From CAVTUU01 sp045804965 (GTDB taxonomy: Bacteria > Chloroflexota > Chloroflexia > Thermomicrobiales > UBA6265): 64,000 nucleotides of DNA. The translations under genes were made by a program, and so were the position numbers. This document shows, piece after piece, positions 16,033 through 24,880 of the stretch. Each line of letters begins with the position of its first letter. Position 1 is the first letter of the stretch. The notes beneath the pieces are model-generated. The model did not search any database. It saw only the letters and a program-made list of their open reading frames with translations, and was not told the origin of the DNA. The DNA is taken from NCBI GenBank assembly GCA_045804965.1, contig JBJMMD010000010.1:62001-126000 (forward strand), in the 5' to 3' direction.

Positions 16033-16779
16033 CTAATCCAACTTGAAATAGCGGTACCCCTCAGCGTACTTGCCGCCGGGGTTCAGATTCGCCGCCGCTT
16101 CCGTCGCCCACTCCCGAACCCACTCGCCAACTTCTTCGACATTGATTTGGCTCGTGTGCGCTTTCAGCGCTTCCAGCTTAAGGTCGAAGTAGTCGGTGAT
16201 ATCCACCCAGAAGTCGGCCTGGTCCAAGCCGGTAAGGTAGACCTCGGAGACCTTGTGCGGCTCCAGGCCCTCTTCCGTGATCAGTTCGTGAAATGTCAAG
16301 CGGTCACGCGCGGCCGGGTAAATCGCGTCGAGCGTCACGTCGCCGGTGACGCGATGATCGGGATGATTGATGTATTGGCCGCCGACGTATCTGACGGTCG
16401 GATCAAACGTAATCACCGCATCGGGCTTGATCGTCCGAATCACGCGCACGAGCTCTTTGCGCAGCTCAAGCGTGTTTTGCAACATCGCGTCAGGGTGACG
16501 CAGGAAGATCACGTCTTGGACGCCGAGCACTTTGCACGCGGCACGTTGTTCACCTTCTCGCATCGTGACCAACTGCTCCGACGTCATAGAGGGATCGTCG
16601 CTTCCCTTGTCGCCGCTCGTCATCAGGACATAGGTGACGTGCTGACCTTCGGCCGCCCATTTCGCGACCGTGCCCGCGCAGATAAATTCGGCGTCATCTG
16701 GGTGGGCAAAGATTGCGGCGACGCGTCGAGGGACGTTGGGCTGATCGGTTCCATTCGCGGTCTCTTCGGGTATTGGCAT
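16033..16779 (-). CDS. PIG-L/LmbE-family N-deacetylase
   Basis: 248 residues. The zinc site is seen in IFAHPDDAEFICAGT (AHPDDxE) and in INHPDHRVTGD (HPDH) around residue 140. Family enzymes deacetylate N-acetyl sugars such as GlcNAc conjugates in mycothiol, bacillithiol or lipid pathways. The specific substrate cannot be assigned: this form also occurs in organisms without those thiols. The start MPIPEETANG (16779) follows a GGAGAC site; a longer frame to 16845 exists but is unconserved in character. Cytosolic. Confidence 0.88.
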   Translation of the reverse strand: MPIPEETANGTDQPNVPRRVAAIFAHPDDAEFICAGTVAKWAAEGQHVTYVLMTSGDKGSDDPSMTSEQLVTMREGEQRAACKVLGVQDVIFLRHPDAMLQNTLELRKELVRVIRTIKPDAVITFDPTVRYVGGQYINHPDHRVTGDVTLDAIYPAARDRLTFHELITEEGLEPHKVSEVYLTGLDQADFWVDITDYFDLKLEALKAHTSQINVEEVGEWVREWATEAAANLNPGGKYAEGYRYFKLD

Positions 16780-16963
16780 GCTGTTCTGTCTCCGAGTCGA
16801 GTTCGACTTGGTCGAGCAAACCGTCGACCACGTCGCGATGAGCACGTGCTGCGGTGATTCTCAATGATCGCGCCGAGACCTCGCAACCGCACTGCCTTGA
16901 CAATGGGCGCAGCCGACCGCCACGATTGAGGAGCCATTGCCGTGCTCAGAGGCAGGACCGTAC

Positions 16964-17680
16964 GTGACATCGACCGACGATCTCGAGCAACCTTCGACAA
17001 CCGACCGACCACAGGTCACCCACGCCATGGAAGACTACCTGAAGGCAGTCTACCGGTTGCGGGAGGTGGACAAGCAAGTGACGACGCAACGTCTCGCCGA
17101 CGAGCTGGGCGTGACTGGGCCGTCTGTGACGAACATGGTGAAGCGCCTCGCCGAGCTGCGTCTGCTCAGCCATACCCGTTACCACGGAGTCGATTTCACG
17201 CCGGCGGGCGAAAAAATCGCGCTCGAAGTCGTTCGCCACCACCGGTTACTCGAGCTCTATCTCGCGGAAACACTCGGCTACGCGTGGGATGAAGTGCACG
17301 CGGAAGCTGAACGCCTCGAGCACCACGTTTCCGACGAGCTGGAAGCGCGCATGGATTCCGCGCTCGGATTTCCAACCACCGATCCGCACGGCGATCCGAT
17401 TCCCAGCGTCGAAGGCGTGATCTCAGAGACAGCCCACACGGGCCTCCTTGAAGCCGTGCAAGGGCAAGAAGCCACGGTGGTGCGGGTCTCAGATCGCGAC
17501 CCGGAACAGCTCCGGTACCTCGGCGGACTCGGGCTCTACCCTGGCGCGCGTGTCACCGTCATCGAGGTGCTCCCCTTCGACGGCCCCATCCGCTTGCTCG
17601 TCAACGGCATCGAACACATTATCGGCCGCCCCCTCGCCGCCACCGTCTACGTGCGCGAACCAAACCGGGTTGGCGAATAG
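16964..17680 (+). CDS. DtxR/MntR-family metal-dependent repressor with FeoA-like domain
   Basis: 238 residues. The N-terminal winged helix (MEDYLKAVYRL, TTQRLADELGVTGPSVTNMVKRL) is followed by the dimerisation and metal-binding domain (VVRHHRLLELYLAETLGYAWDEVHAEAERLEHHVSDE). A C-terminal FeoA/SH3-like domain (EATVVRVSDRD to VNGIEHIIGRPLAATVYV) completes it. These regulators bind Fe2+ or Mn2+ and repress metal uptake genes. No metal transporter is adjacent, so the regulon lies elsewhere. The start is uncertain: GTG 16964, TTG 16937 and ATG 17027 are all possible. Confidence 0.9.
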   Translation: MTSTDDLEQPSTTDRPQVTHAMEDYLKAVYRLREVDKQVTTQRLADELGVTGPSVTNMVKRLAELRLLSHTRYHGVDFTPAGEKIALEVVRHHRLLELYLAETLGYAWDEVHAEAERLEHHVSDELEARMDSALGFPTTDPHGDPIPSVEGVISETAHTGLLEAVQGQEATVVRVSDRDPEQLRYLGGLGLYPGARVTVIEVLPFDGPIRLLVNGIEHIIGRPLAATVYVREPNRVGE

Positions 17681-17689
17681 GGAGTTTTC

Positions 17690-18730
17690 TCAGCTCAACA
17701 GCAGCGTCGCGTAAGCCGCCAGCCAGTGTTCGACCATGTACGTGCTGCCCGAAACGTAGGGGAGGGATGCCTCGGCGTGCCGTTCCGCGGCCGCCAAGAG
17801 CGGCGCTGTCCGAGCATCGTCAGGAGGAAGGCGGGCGGCGATGGTCGTGAACGCCCAGGCACGGCTAAGGTTGAGACCGTGCAAATGGGCGATTTGCCCA
17901 TCGGTCGGATCCGAGACTTCGGCGGGCTCGAAAAGCGTGGCTGGATCGCCGGCGGACAACCCGGGGAGGAACTGGCTTAGCCAATCGCCAAACATCGTGG
18001 ACTCGACTAAACGCGATATCAGCTCAGCCTCGGTCAACGCCGGTGAGAGGAAGTCCGCGCCGTCCGGCTCGTAGCGCGCCGGATAGTCCACGTCATCCCA
18101 GAACCACCTCGCCATCGCGTCCTGAATGGCGGATTGGAGACGGCTGTCGCCTTCCGCGGTGCGCAGCCGGGCAAGGTCAATGCAGCGGGAAAGCGAAAAC
18201 GCGGTGTTGGGATGGAACCCGGAGCGTTGCGGATAGGTGAGCACCGGCAGCCAAGCGACAAGATTGGTCGTTAAGAGATCGGCGAGGGGTCGCACCGCGG
18301 CTGTCCAGCGCTGCCCGTCTGGGTTCTCCCACGTTTCCAGTTCATGCGCCAACGTCAGCAGCCATCCCCAGCCGTAGGGGCGATTGAGCGTACGGTGATT
18401 AGGATCGTGATAGAACGCGATTTCGGTGCCAATATTCTCCGGCGTTAAGTGTGCATCGAGCGTCGCGCGGGCTTGCTCCGCCGCAACATCGTTGGGAAAG
18501 CGGCGAAGCAAGCGAACGATGACCCAATGCATCTCGACGCACGAATGCCAATCAAAACAGCCGTAAAACGCGGGGTGAAGTTCCCGATGCGTCGGGTAGG
18601 GCCCAGGCCCCGTGGCGATGAAAAACGGCATCACCGGGAATTCGCGCGTAATGCCTTCGAGCGCAACTTGAACATAAGTCGCCGCTCGCTCGCGCAGGAT
18701 TGCGGTCCGCTGGGCTTCATCAAATGGCAT
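17690..18730 (-). CDS. DUF2891 family protein
   Basis: 346 residues, predicted soluble and largely helical. The block PAFYGCFDWHSCVEMHW (residues ~54-70), HDPNHRTLNRPYGWGWLLTLA and the C-terminal HLHGLNLSRAWAF are characteristic of DUF2891. These contain conserved His, Asp and Trp suggestive of an alpha/alpha-barrel enzyme acting on sugars. Activity is not established. It converges on the DtxR-like gene with only 9 bases between the stops, and stands upstream of no obvious partner. Confidence 0.85.
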   Translation of the reverse strand: MPFDEAQRTAILRERAATYVQVALEGITREFPVMPFFIATGPGPYPTHRELHPAFYGCFDWHSCVEMHWVIVRLLRRFPNDVAAEQARATLDAHLTPENIGTEIAFYHDPNHRTLNRPYGWGWLLTLAHELETWENPDGQRWTAAVRPLADLLTTNLVAWLPVLTYPQRSGFHPNTAFSLSRCIDLARLRTAEGDSRLQSAIQDAMARWFWDDVDYPARYEPDGADFLSPALTEAELISRLVESTMFGDWLSQFLPGLSAGDPATLFEPAEVSDPTDGQIAHLHGLNLSRAWAFTTIAARLPPDDARTAPLLAAAERHAEASLPYVSGSTYMVEHWLAAYATLLLS

Positions 18731-18796
18731 GAACGTCCTCCCGGCGAACGCAACTCACGCGGCCCGGGAGGGTACCACATCGACGGTTCTCAGAGA

Positions 18797-20689
18797 CTAG
18801 GAATTCTCCTGTGAATTGGTGTCATCTTGGTTGCTGGCGGTTGGGGAGTTGGCGCCCGCGGCTAACGCCGCTGTCGTCGGGGGTGCGATCTTGTCCGGCT
18901 CGCCGATGCGGTGGCGCATCGTCCGGAGATCGCTCCGGACAGCGGAGAGGTCCATATCCATCCGGGTAAGCTTCTCTTGCTCCGTCCGCACGAAGCGGGT
19001 ATACGGTGCGATCGCTTCTCGAATTCGATGCACGGAGCGGGCCAATTCGTGCTCGAACTGCTCGCTCATGACTCCGACCAACCGCTGCTCGAGTTCTTCC
19101 GAGCGTCTGCGGAACTCGTTGCGCGATTGTTTTCGCTTACGTGGCAGAATGAAGAGACCGAGTCCCGCGACCAGGCTGGCGGCGAGAATCCCGGTCACGT
19201 CGACCGCGACCGTGCTCGCCGCGGCCACGATGATCGCGCCGAGACCAACCGCCCCTGCTTCCGCGACCGCGACTTGCGCCACCGCCGACCGAACCGAGAG
19301 CGACAGATCGTGCGCCGACTGTTCGGGATCGTAGCGATCGACTTCCTCTTGGGCGCGCTTGGAAACCGATTCGAGCAGCGCCCGGCGATCGTAGCGGAAG
19401 GTTCCGCCAACCTCACCGATCATTTCATCTTCGTATTTGCTGAGCCGCCGGCGGTCGATGTACTCGTTGACCGCCTGCCATGTGCGCAGGTCTTGCTCCA
19501 CCATCCAATCGATCAACTCGTTGATGGTGCTGTCGATCCGGTCCTCGGTGTCGCTGACCACGGTGCGCTCGAATTGCCCGCGGATCTTGTCGCTATTGAG
19601 GAGATCGAAGATGCGGCCCAGGCGAATCGTTTCTTCGAAGAATTCGTCGCCGCGGGCCGTCATCTTGGCGATAATGTTCTCGATTCGAGTCAGGTGATAG
19701 GCAAATTGGCGACGCATATCCTCTTGATAGAGCGCCAGCTGTCGTTCGATGTTCTCGATTGTCGCCAAATCATCCCGGAGCACGGTCAGCCGATCGCTCG
19801 TCGCCTTGAGATAGCGGTCGGTGAGGTGCTCAGCAATGCCCAGCGGGCTCAGGAGCTTGAGCCGGATCCGGCCCTCCTCATCGAGTGTTTCGAACACGTA
19901 CCGCTCGAGCGCGTCGAACCGACTCTTCTTCCACAGCCGGTCTCGCTCGCTCGGATTGCGCTCGCCCAGCGTCTTCGCCTGCTGCGCGAAGAGCGACGAC
20001 ACCGGGAAGACTTCCGGCACGAAATCGAGCAGCCGGGCGATGTTCTCCTGGACGAACGTGACGACTTGGGCGACATCCGCGTCCTGGCGCAAAAGATCTA
20101 TCTTGTTAATGATGATGACGATTTTCTTGCCCCATTCGCGAATCGCGGCCATGAACTCGCGTTCGCTCTCGGTAAAGGGGCGATCGGCAGAGGTGACGAA
20201 GAGGACGAGATCGGACCGGGGCACGAATCGCTCTGTCAGCTCCTCGTGCTCGCGGATGATCGCGTTCGTGCCCGGGGTATCGACGACGGTAATGTCCTCC
20301 AGAAAGTCGGCGGGATACGTGCGTTCGATGATGCCTTCCGGCAGCATTCCTTCGCCCTGTGTCTCGCCATACCGAAGCAGATTGATTACCGAGGTTGTCG
20401 GCGTCACCCCTTCCGGCATCACCTGCCCGCCGATCAGCGCATTGACGAAGGCCGATTTCCCCGAGTTGAACTCGCCAACGATTACCAGAAGGAACAGCGA
20501 GGTCAGATGTTCGGCCGCATCGGCGATCGAGTTCTTGTCTTCCTCGGTGGCCGGATAGTCGTCGAGGATCTCCGCGAGCCGCTCCAGCAACGCAAGCTCT
20601 TCCGCCTGCAGATCATGCTGCTGGTCGGTCAGGATCGCGCCGCCATCACCGCGACCACGGCGCCGGAGCCGGAAAACCTCGCGGACCAT
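18797..20689 (-). CDS. Bacterial dynamin-like GTPase
   Basis: 630 residues. The GTPase domain has the G1 P-loop VGEFNSGKSAFVNALIGG (~72-89), G2 PTTSV, G3 VVDTPGTNAI, and G4 IINKIDLL. Long helical stretches follow, typical of the dynamin stalk. Two hydrophobic segments near 480-520 (AEAGAVGLGAIIVAAASTVA and ILAASLVAGLGLFILP) form the membrane insertion paddle, with a basic RKRK stop. A C-terminal coiled coil ends in a Ser/Asn-rich tail. Such proteins remodel or protect membranes. It is a single copy here, whereas many bacterial dynamins come in tandem pairs. Confidence 0.88.
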   Translation of the reverse strand: MVREVFRLRRRGRGDGGAILTDQQHDLQAEELALLERLAEILDDYPATEEDKNSIADAAEHLTSLFLLVIVGEFNSGKSAFVNALIGGQVMPEGVTPTTSVINLLRYGETQGEGMLPEGIIERTYPADFLEDITVVDTPGTNAIIREHEELTERFVPRSDLVLFVTSADRPFTESEREFMAAIREWGKKIVIIINKIDLLRQDADVAQVVTFVQENIARLLDFVPEVFPVSSLFAQQAKTLGERNPSERDRLWKKSRFDALERYVFETLDEEGRIRLKLLSPLGIAEHLTDRYLKATSDRLTVLRDDLATIENIERQLALYQEDMRRQFAYHLTRIENIIAKMTARGDEFFEETIRLGRIFDLLNSDKIRGQFERTVVSDTEDRIDSTINELIDWMVEQDLRTWQAVNEYIDRRRLSKYEDEMIGEVGGTFRYDRRALLESVSKRAQEEVDRYDPEQSAHDLSLSVRSAVAQVAVAEAGAVGLGAIIVAAASTVAVDVTGILAASLVAGLGLFILPRKRKQSRNEFRRRSEELEQRLVGVMSEQFEHELARSVHRIREAIAPYTRFVRTEQEKLTRMDMDLSAVRSDLRTMRHRIGEPDKIAPPTTAALAAGANSPTASNQDDTNSQENS

Positions 20690-20841
20690 GTCTGTCGTTT
20701 ACTCCTCTTCTGCATGCGGACGCGCCCACCTTGCCACGCGACGTCCACTCGTTACATCTCAGCATGACCCACCGCGCTCCCACCTGCAAGCCCTGACCAG
20801 TTCTGACGCTTGAACTGTGCCTGAAAACCACCTGGATACGA

Positions 20842-20873
20842 CAAGAGACCGACGCCTAGGCGTCGGTCTCTTG
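20842..20873 (-). terminator. Terminator-like perfect hairpin after the DUF2171 gene
   Basis: A 15-bp perfect stem (CAAGAGACCGACGCC and complement) with a 2-base loop lies just beyond the stop of the minus-strand DUF2171 gene and before the dynamin gene. Confidence 0.65.
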
Positions 20874-20893
20874 ACCACGAATACGCGGGGCAA

Positions 20894-21283
20894 TCAGCGC
20901 GGATTCGTGTCGTTCATCGTCTGATTCTCGGTGGGAGACGGCATGGTCGACGATGTTGACTCGGTCATTGGCTCGCGGGAGCCGGCGGTAGCCGCGCCCA
21001 TTGTGGCGGGATTGGCCTCCCGGTCGAACACCGGTTCTTCCATCGGTTCCTGTTCCCAGCCCTGGCTCAACGCTTCGTCCTTGCTCACGGTGAGATAGAT
21101 GCGATTGCCGTCGTAGGTTGAGATCGCGCTAGTCGGAATATAGTAGTCAGTCGGGAAAAAGAATCCCTTCTCGACGACAATATAGCGTGGTCGCACAGCG
21201 ACGATTTTGCCAACCTTGCCGCCATCGCCGCCGAATACTTCATCGCCTTCACGAAATTTCCACTGTTGCACTGTGGGATCCAT
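20894..21283 (-). CDS. DUF2171 / PRC-barrel-like protein
   Basis: 129 residues. The first half (REGDEVFGGDGGKVGKIV, YIVVEKGFFFPTDYYIPTSA) is the small beta-barrel of DUF2171/PRC-type proteins. The second half is an acidic, Pro/Ser/Thr-rich tail with no fold. These proteins are often stress-related or membrane-associated; role unknown. The MDPTVQQWKF start is preferred because the barrel begins at once after it; the longer frame upstream has no domain character. Confidence 0.78.
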   Translation of the reverse strand: MDPTVQQWKFREGDEVFGGDGGKVGKIVAVRPRYIVVEKGFFFPTDYYIPTSAISTYDGNRIYLTVSKDEALSQGWEQEPMEEPVFDREANPATMGAATAGSREPMTESTSSTMPSPTENQTMNDTNPR

Positions 21284-21440
21284 AACTGCTCCTCTCCGTT
21301 CGCTTTGGGGCACGGTTTCGACCGAGTCCCCTTCCGCACTAGGAGCCAATTGCCCCGCGTTTACGACGCATTGTGCGTGCCACGCTTTTCTCGAAGCAAG
21401 TATCCGGGTTTCCCATGACCAACGTCGGTAACAAGCGCTC

Positions 21441-22115
21441 CTACGAGCTGAAATGCACCACCGCGGGCCCACAGCCGACACCCTGGATCCACACGTTCTG
21501 GACGCCGTCAACCTCGGGATCGAGGTCGTCCTCTGACACGAACATCTTCGCACTGAACGACGCGACGTTGCCGTCTCCTGCCCGGTAGAACTCAGCCTGC
21601 ATCACCACAACTCGGTCGCTTGTGAACGCCGTCTTGAGGCTCTCGCTCCCAATGCATTTGAACCCTGAGCTGGCGAGCAGCGCTTCCGCGTCCCACCGGA
21701 CGCCTTCACCGTCGGCGCAGCCGGTGAGCTGCCCTTGCGTCACGTCCCCTATGCAGCGGAATCCGCCGGCAGATTTGACGAAGCCGGTCTCCGGATCAAA
21801 GACTGGAGTGAATGAGCCGCCGCCGGTAAGAAACACTTCGCTTGTGCCGGCGCTGACATCGCTGTTGAAGCCGAAACCACTATGGTCTCCTGCCGCGAAC
21901 CCCTGGCTCGCGAACAGCACGGCGAGCGCGATGACTGACGCCAGACAAGCGCCCCGTACGAGCCAAATCGCGCGCGAGTCAGGGTCGCCTCGCCGTTTAT
22001 TTGCTTCACGGTGCGTCGCTTCCATCATCGCGCGCTCGTCGCCGCTGGCGTTGTTGTGCGTTGCCAGGCTGCGCATAGAGTTGTAGAGCATTAGCTGTCT
22101 CAAGTCATTAATCAT
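21441..22115 (-). CDS. Exported hypothetical protein
   Basis: 224 residues. After a polar N-terminal ~45 residues comes one hydrophobic segment (AIWLVRGACLASVIALAVLF), then an extracytoplasmic domain with four Cys (FRCIGDV, LTGCADG, FKCIGSE, GVGCGP) that could form disulfides. No family recognised. ATG 22115 has AAGGAG 7 bases upstream, which supports the long N-terminus. The 271 bases between it and the PFK stop show no other gene. Confidence 0.7.
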   Translation of the reverse strand: MINDLRQLMLYNSMRSLATHNNASGDERAMMEATHREANKRRGDPDSRAIWLVRGACLASVIALAVLFASQGFAAGDHSGFGFNSDVSAGTSEVFLTGGGSFTPVFDPETGFVKSAGGFRCIGDVTQGQLTGCADGEGVRWDAEALLASSGFKCIGSESLKTAFTSDRVVVMQAEFYRAGDGNVASFSAKMFVSEDDLDPEVDGVQNVWIQGVGCGPAVVHFSS

Positions 22116-22386
22116 CCCGATTCTCCTTATCTACATACTGTGGAATGACAAGCGGGCCGACCCCGCTGCCTCATCCTTGCCCACTGCGGCGCAATCCGGA
22201 TCCGGGCGTTGCCGGTTCGGCGTGTCGTTTCCGGCTCGAAGCGTGGCCGCACCGGACTTTGGACGACGAGTCCAGTCTACGGCGCACGAAGTCGCCGCAC
22301 ATCCGTGGAATTGCCAACTCGGGGAAGGCGCAGTGAAGCCAGTTGGCTCCGCAGAATTACCTAGCTCACTTTTAGTAAACCGAACC

Positions 22387-23589
22387 TTAGGTGAAGCTCA
22401 GTCGCCCGTAGGGGGGGAATGGATCGGGCCCGAGAAGGGGGAGCGCATAATGGCGAAACGATGCCGTCACCGAACGGCCGTCATCCCCAATGAAGTCGTC
22501 CGGCAGCGACCGCACGTGATTCGCGATCACGACTAGGGGCGCCGTGAAGATCTCGGACCGATAGTCATCGCTCGCGACTCGGCTAAGCGCGGTCATCTTG
22601 TCCGACTCACCCCGCGCCACGGACCGCGCGGCTTCGGCGCCAACCCGGCTCGCTTCGTCCAGATCGACAGCTGACGCGAGCGAGATCGACATTCGCGATG
22701 CCGTTCCCGGGCGATCGAACCTCGCCCGCATCCCGAGTTCGAGGGACACTCGCCGGGCCAGCGCGGCAGCCGGCGAGGCGAAATAGGGATGGCCGAATTG
22801 ATCGACGTAGTCGGGAGTTTCACCGCCAAGATGGTGATGCATAGCATCGCGCAATGTTTCCGGCACGACGGAAATCGCGAACCCCTGGCTTTCAACCCGA
22901 GCTTCAATCTCTTCGAGGATCAGCTCAGCCGATTGAGGCGGTCGCTCCGGGAGATAAATGAGTGGCGTCAAATCCTGCTCGCCTTTGCCAAACCCGAGCG
23001 CGCAGGCTGCCGCTACCCAACCGGCGTCGCGCCCCATGACTTCGATGAACTTGACCGGGTAAAGCTGAGGCGCGGCGATCGTGTCGTAGGTCGCGTCGCG
23101 CGTTGCGTTCGCCACATAACGGCTGATCGACCCATAACCGGGACAATGATCAGTCTCCGGCAGGTCGTTATCGACCGTCTTCGGCGTCAAGACGACCGCG
23201 AGTTCGTACCCCCTCACCGCCGCGTGCATGTGCAAGCGGTGAGCGGTATCGGCGGAATCGTTGCCGCCGATGAACACAAGGGCGTGGATGTCGTGTCGCC
23301 GCAAGACCTCGATTGCATGATCGAGGTCCCGGTCGCGGAGCTTGTACCGACCCGTGCCGAGGGCGGCGGACGGCGTTCGCCTCAGCAGCTCGCGCGTCGC
23401 CTTCGGCAAGGAGGTCAGATCGACGAACTGCTCGCCGAGCAACCCCTCAATCCCGCCGCGCATCCCCAGCACGCGCGCGAACGAGGCGGCTTCGACAGCC
23501 GCCTCGACGACGCCGACAAGACTTGCATTGATGACCGCGGTTGCCCCTCCGGATTGACCAACGAGGAGCGTCGAAGACGCCTTGCTCAT
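22387..23589 (-). CDS. Pyrophosphate-type 6-phosphofructokinase
   Basis: 400 residues. It phosphorylates fructose 6-phosphate to the 1,6-bisphosphate, probably with pyrophosphate. Donor-site motifs decide this: VFIGGNDSADTAHRL has Asp where ATP enzymes have Gly (GGDGS), and LTPKTVDNDLPETDH has Lys where ATP enzymes have Gly (PGTIDND). In the family both changes exclude ATP. Also present are VGQSGGATAVIN, GRDAGWVAAACAL, and the sugar-binding MGRD. With PPi the step is reversible and can serve gluconeogenesis. Its ATG overlaps the stop of the upstream wHTH gene by 4 bases, so the two are translationally coupled. Confidence 0.9.
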   Translation of the reverse strand: MSKASSTLLVGQSGGATAVINASLVGVVEAAVEAASFARVLGMRGGIEGLLGEQFVDLTSLPKATRELLRRTPSAALGTGRYKLRDRDLDHAIEVLRRHDIHALVFIGGNDSADTAHRLHMHAAVRGYELAVVLTPKTVDNDLPETDHCPGYGSISRYVANATRDATYDTIAAPQLYPVKFIEVMGRDAGWVAAACALGFGKGEQDLTPLIYLPERPPQSAELILEEIEARVESQGFAISVVPETLRDAMHHHLGGETPDYVDQFGHPYFASPAAALARRVSLELGMRARFDRPGTASRMSISLASAVDLDEASRVGAEAARSVARGESDKMTALSRVASDDYRSEIFTAPLVVIANHVRSLPDDFIGDDGRSVTASFRHYALPLLGPDPFPPYGRLSFT

Positions 23590-24212
23590 GAAGCATCCGG
23601 CGCAATCAGACCATCGTTCGCGACGAGCTCGATCCGCCGCTCTTTGAGGAGCGACAACACGAAGGGGTTCGCCTGCCGCATTTTTGCGCGCCAGTCATCC
23701 GGCCGGTAGTAGGCGAGCTCAATCGCGCCCGGCGGCAAATTGAGGACCGCGGTCGGGCGACCCTCAAGGGCGTCGAGCTCTTCCAACGGCAGGTCGCCGA
23801 TGACGACGAGCAGGACTGGTCCATGACCGGGCTTGCGTGGCAACTCGCCGGCAAGAAACGCCGCCTCCACACCTGGCACCTCGGCGAAGGCCGCGCGCAA
23901 CGCCTCGTCAACCCCGATCGCGGCGACGACCACCGCCGTCAGTGGCGGGAGCAATTCGCACGCGGGATTTCCCCGGTAGCGGTACGCGTTTCCCTCTCGC
24001 CGCCCAGCGAGCACGCCGAGCCGTTCCAGCTTGTAACACTCGTGCTGCAAACTACTGATCGGCAAACCAAGCACACGCGAAAACTCGGTCAATGAGAATC
24101 CGAGATGGGGCCGCGGCAAGATCCGGCAGAGCACCGCCGCCCGCACGCGCGACGAGAAGAGCTCTTCGAGCAGGTCGCATCCCACAGGTTTCGGAAGGTC
24201 GGTGTCACTCAT
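23586..24212 (-). CDS. Winged-helix regulator with degenerate nucleotidyltransferase-like domain, coupled to PFK
   Basis: 208 residues. Residues ~14-85 form a winged helix (SSRVRAAVLCRILPR, TEFSRVLGLPISSLQHECYKL, ERLGVLAGRREGNAYRYRGN). Residues ~105-170 (VEAAFLAGELPRKPGHGPVL, LVVIGDLPLEELDALEGR) resemble the MNT-type nucleotidyltransferase domain that follows similar wHTH units. However, the catalytic GS...DxD residues are absent (AG and GP instead), so it is likely a sensor or pseudo-enzyme. The stop overlaps the PFK start by ATGA, making it a candidate regulator of PFK or glycolytic genes. Family assignment of the second half is tentative. Confidence 0.7.
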   Translation of the reverse strand: MSDTDLPKPVGCDLLEELFSSRVRAAVLCRILPRPHLGFSLTEFSRVLGLPISSLQHECYKLERLGVLAGRREGNAYRYRGNPACELLPPLTAVVVAAIGVDEALRAAFAEVPGVEAAFLAGELPRKPGHGPVLLVVIGDLPLEELDALEGRPTAVLNLPPGAIELAYYRPDDWRAKMRQANPFVLSLLKERRIELVANDGLIAPDAS

Positions 24213-24269
24213 CCAGGCTCTCCTGGGTGCGGCTGGGAGTTACGGTTCTGTCGTAACATCGCCGAGTAA

Positions 24270-24761
24270 TCAGCCGATCGGCGGTTCACGGTCGAGGCGA
24301 ACATCGGCGCTGCCGCACTCCGAGCACGTTTCCTGCCTGGTGAAGCCGCGCTCGAACGCTCCGCAGTTCGTGCACGTCCAGCGCACGATCGCAAACAGGC
24401 GCACGAGGTCTGCGCGGCTGACGATGCCGATCAACTCGCCATCGCGCACGACCGGCACCCGCCGGATCCCGTGCATGCTGACGATCGTCGCGACTTGCTC
24501 GGCTTCGGCCTCGGCGTCGACGCTGATCACGCCGCGGCTCATGATGTCGCCGGCCGTTTTGCCACGTTTGCTGATGATGTCGTATTCGCTAATCATCCCG
24601 ACCAGGGCGCCATCTGTATTGACGACCGGCATCCCACTGATCCCATGCTTGCTCAATTGCCGTGCCACTCGCTCGACCGGTTCGTCGATCGACGTCGTTA
24701 TGACGTCGCGAGTCATGATCTCTCGTACCGTCACCACTTGGTCGCCTGTTGCAGTTTCCAT
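24270..24761 (-). CDS. Twin-CBS protein with C-terminal zinc ribbon
   Basis: 163 residues. Two CBS motifs, residues ~8-65 (REIMTRDVITTSIDEPVERV to GALVGMISEYDII) and ~70-125 (GDIMSRGVISVDAEAEAEQV to GELIGIVSRADLVRLF), form one Bateman module, which in known proteins binds adenine nucleotides. The tail WTCTNCGAFERGF...ETCSECGSADV has two CxxC pairs for zinc. The fusion may let nucleotide state control a protein or nucleic acid contact. It is divergent from the PadR gene across 119 bases. Confidence 0.88.
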   Translation of the reverse strand: METATGDQVVTVREIMTRDVITTSIDEPVERVARQLSKHGISGMPVVNTDGALVGMISEYDIISKRGKTAGDIMSRGVISVDAEAEAEQVATIVSMHGIRRVPVVRDGELIGIVSRADLVRLFAIVRWTCTNCGAFERGFTRQETCSECGSADVRLDREPPIG

Positions 24762-24801
24762 CGGTTTACTCCTCTTGCCCGGTCGCTGTCGCTGAACGTC
24801 G

Positions 24802-24820
24802 ATTGTAACCCGTTACCAAT
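24802..24820. promoter_or_regulatory. Candidate PadR operator in the divergent CBS/PadR spacer
   Basis: ATTGTAACCCGTTACCAAT contains the inverted repeat GTAAC-CC-GTTAC. It lies between two divergent genes, one of them a PadR regulator, which usually represses its own promoter. Confidence 0.35.
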
Positions 24821-24880
24821 TGCGCGAGGATCGCTCCGGCGTTAACGTAGGCACGGTTGGGATGATTTCGCGAGGCGACG

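Noticed and set aside
18911..20767. 618-codon plus-strand frame opposite the dynamin-like gene
   Set aside because: Antisense shadow of a GC-rich gene; the minus-strand frame has all GTPase motifs.
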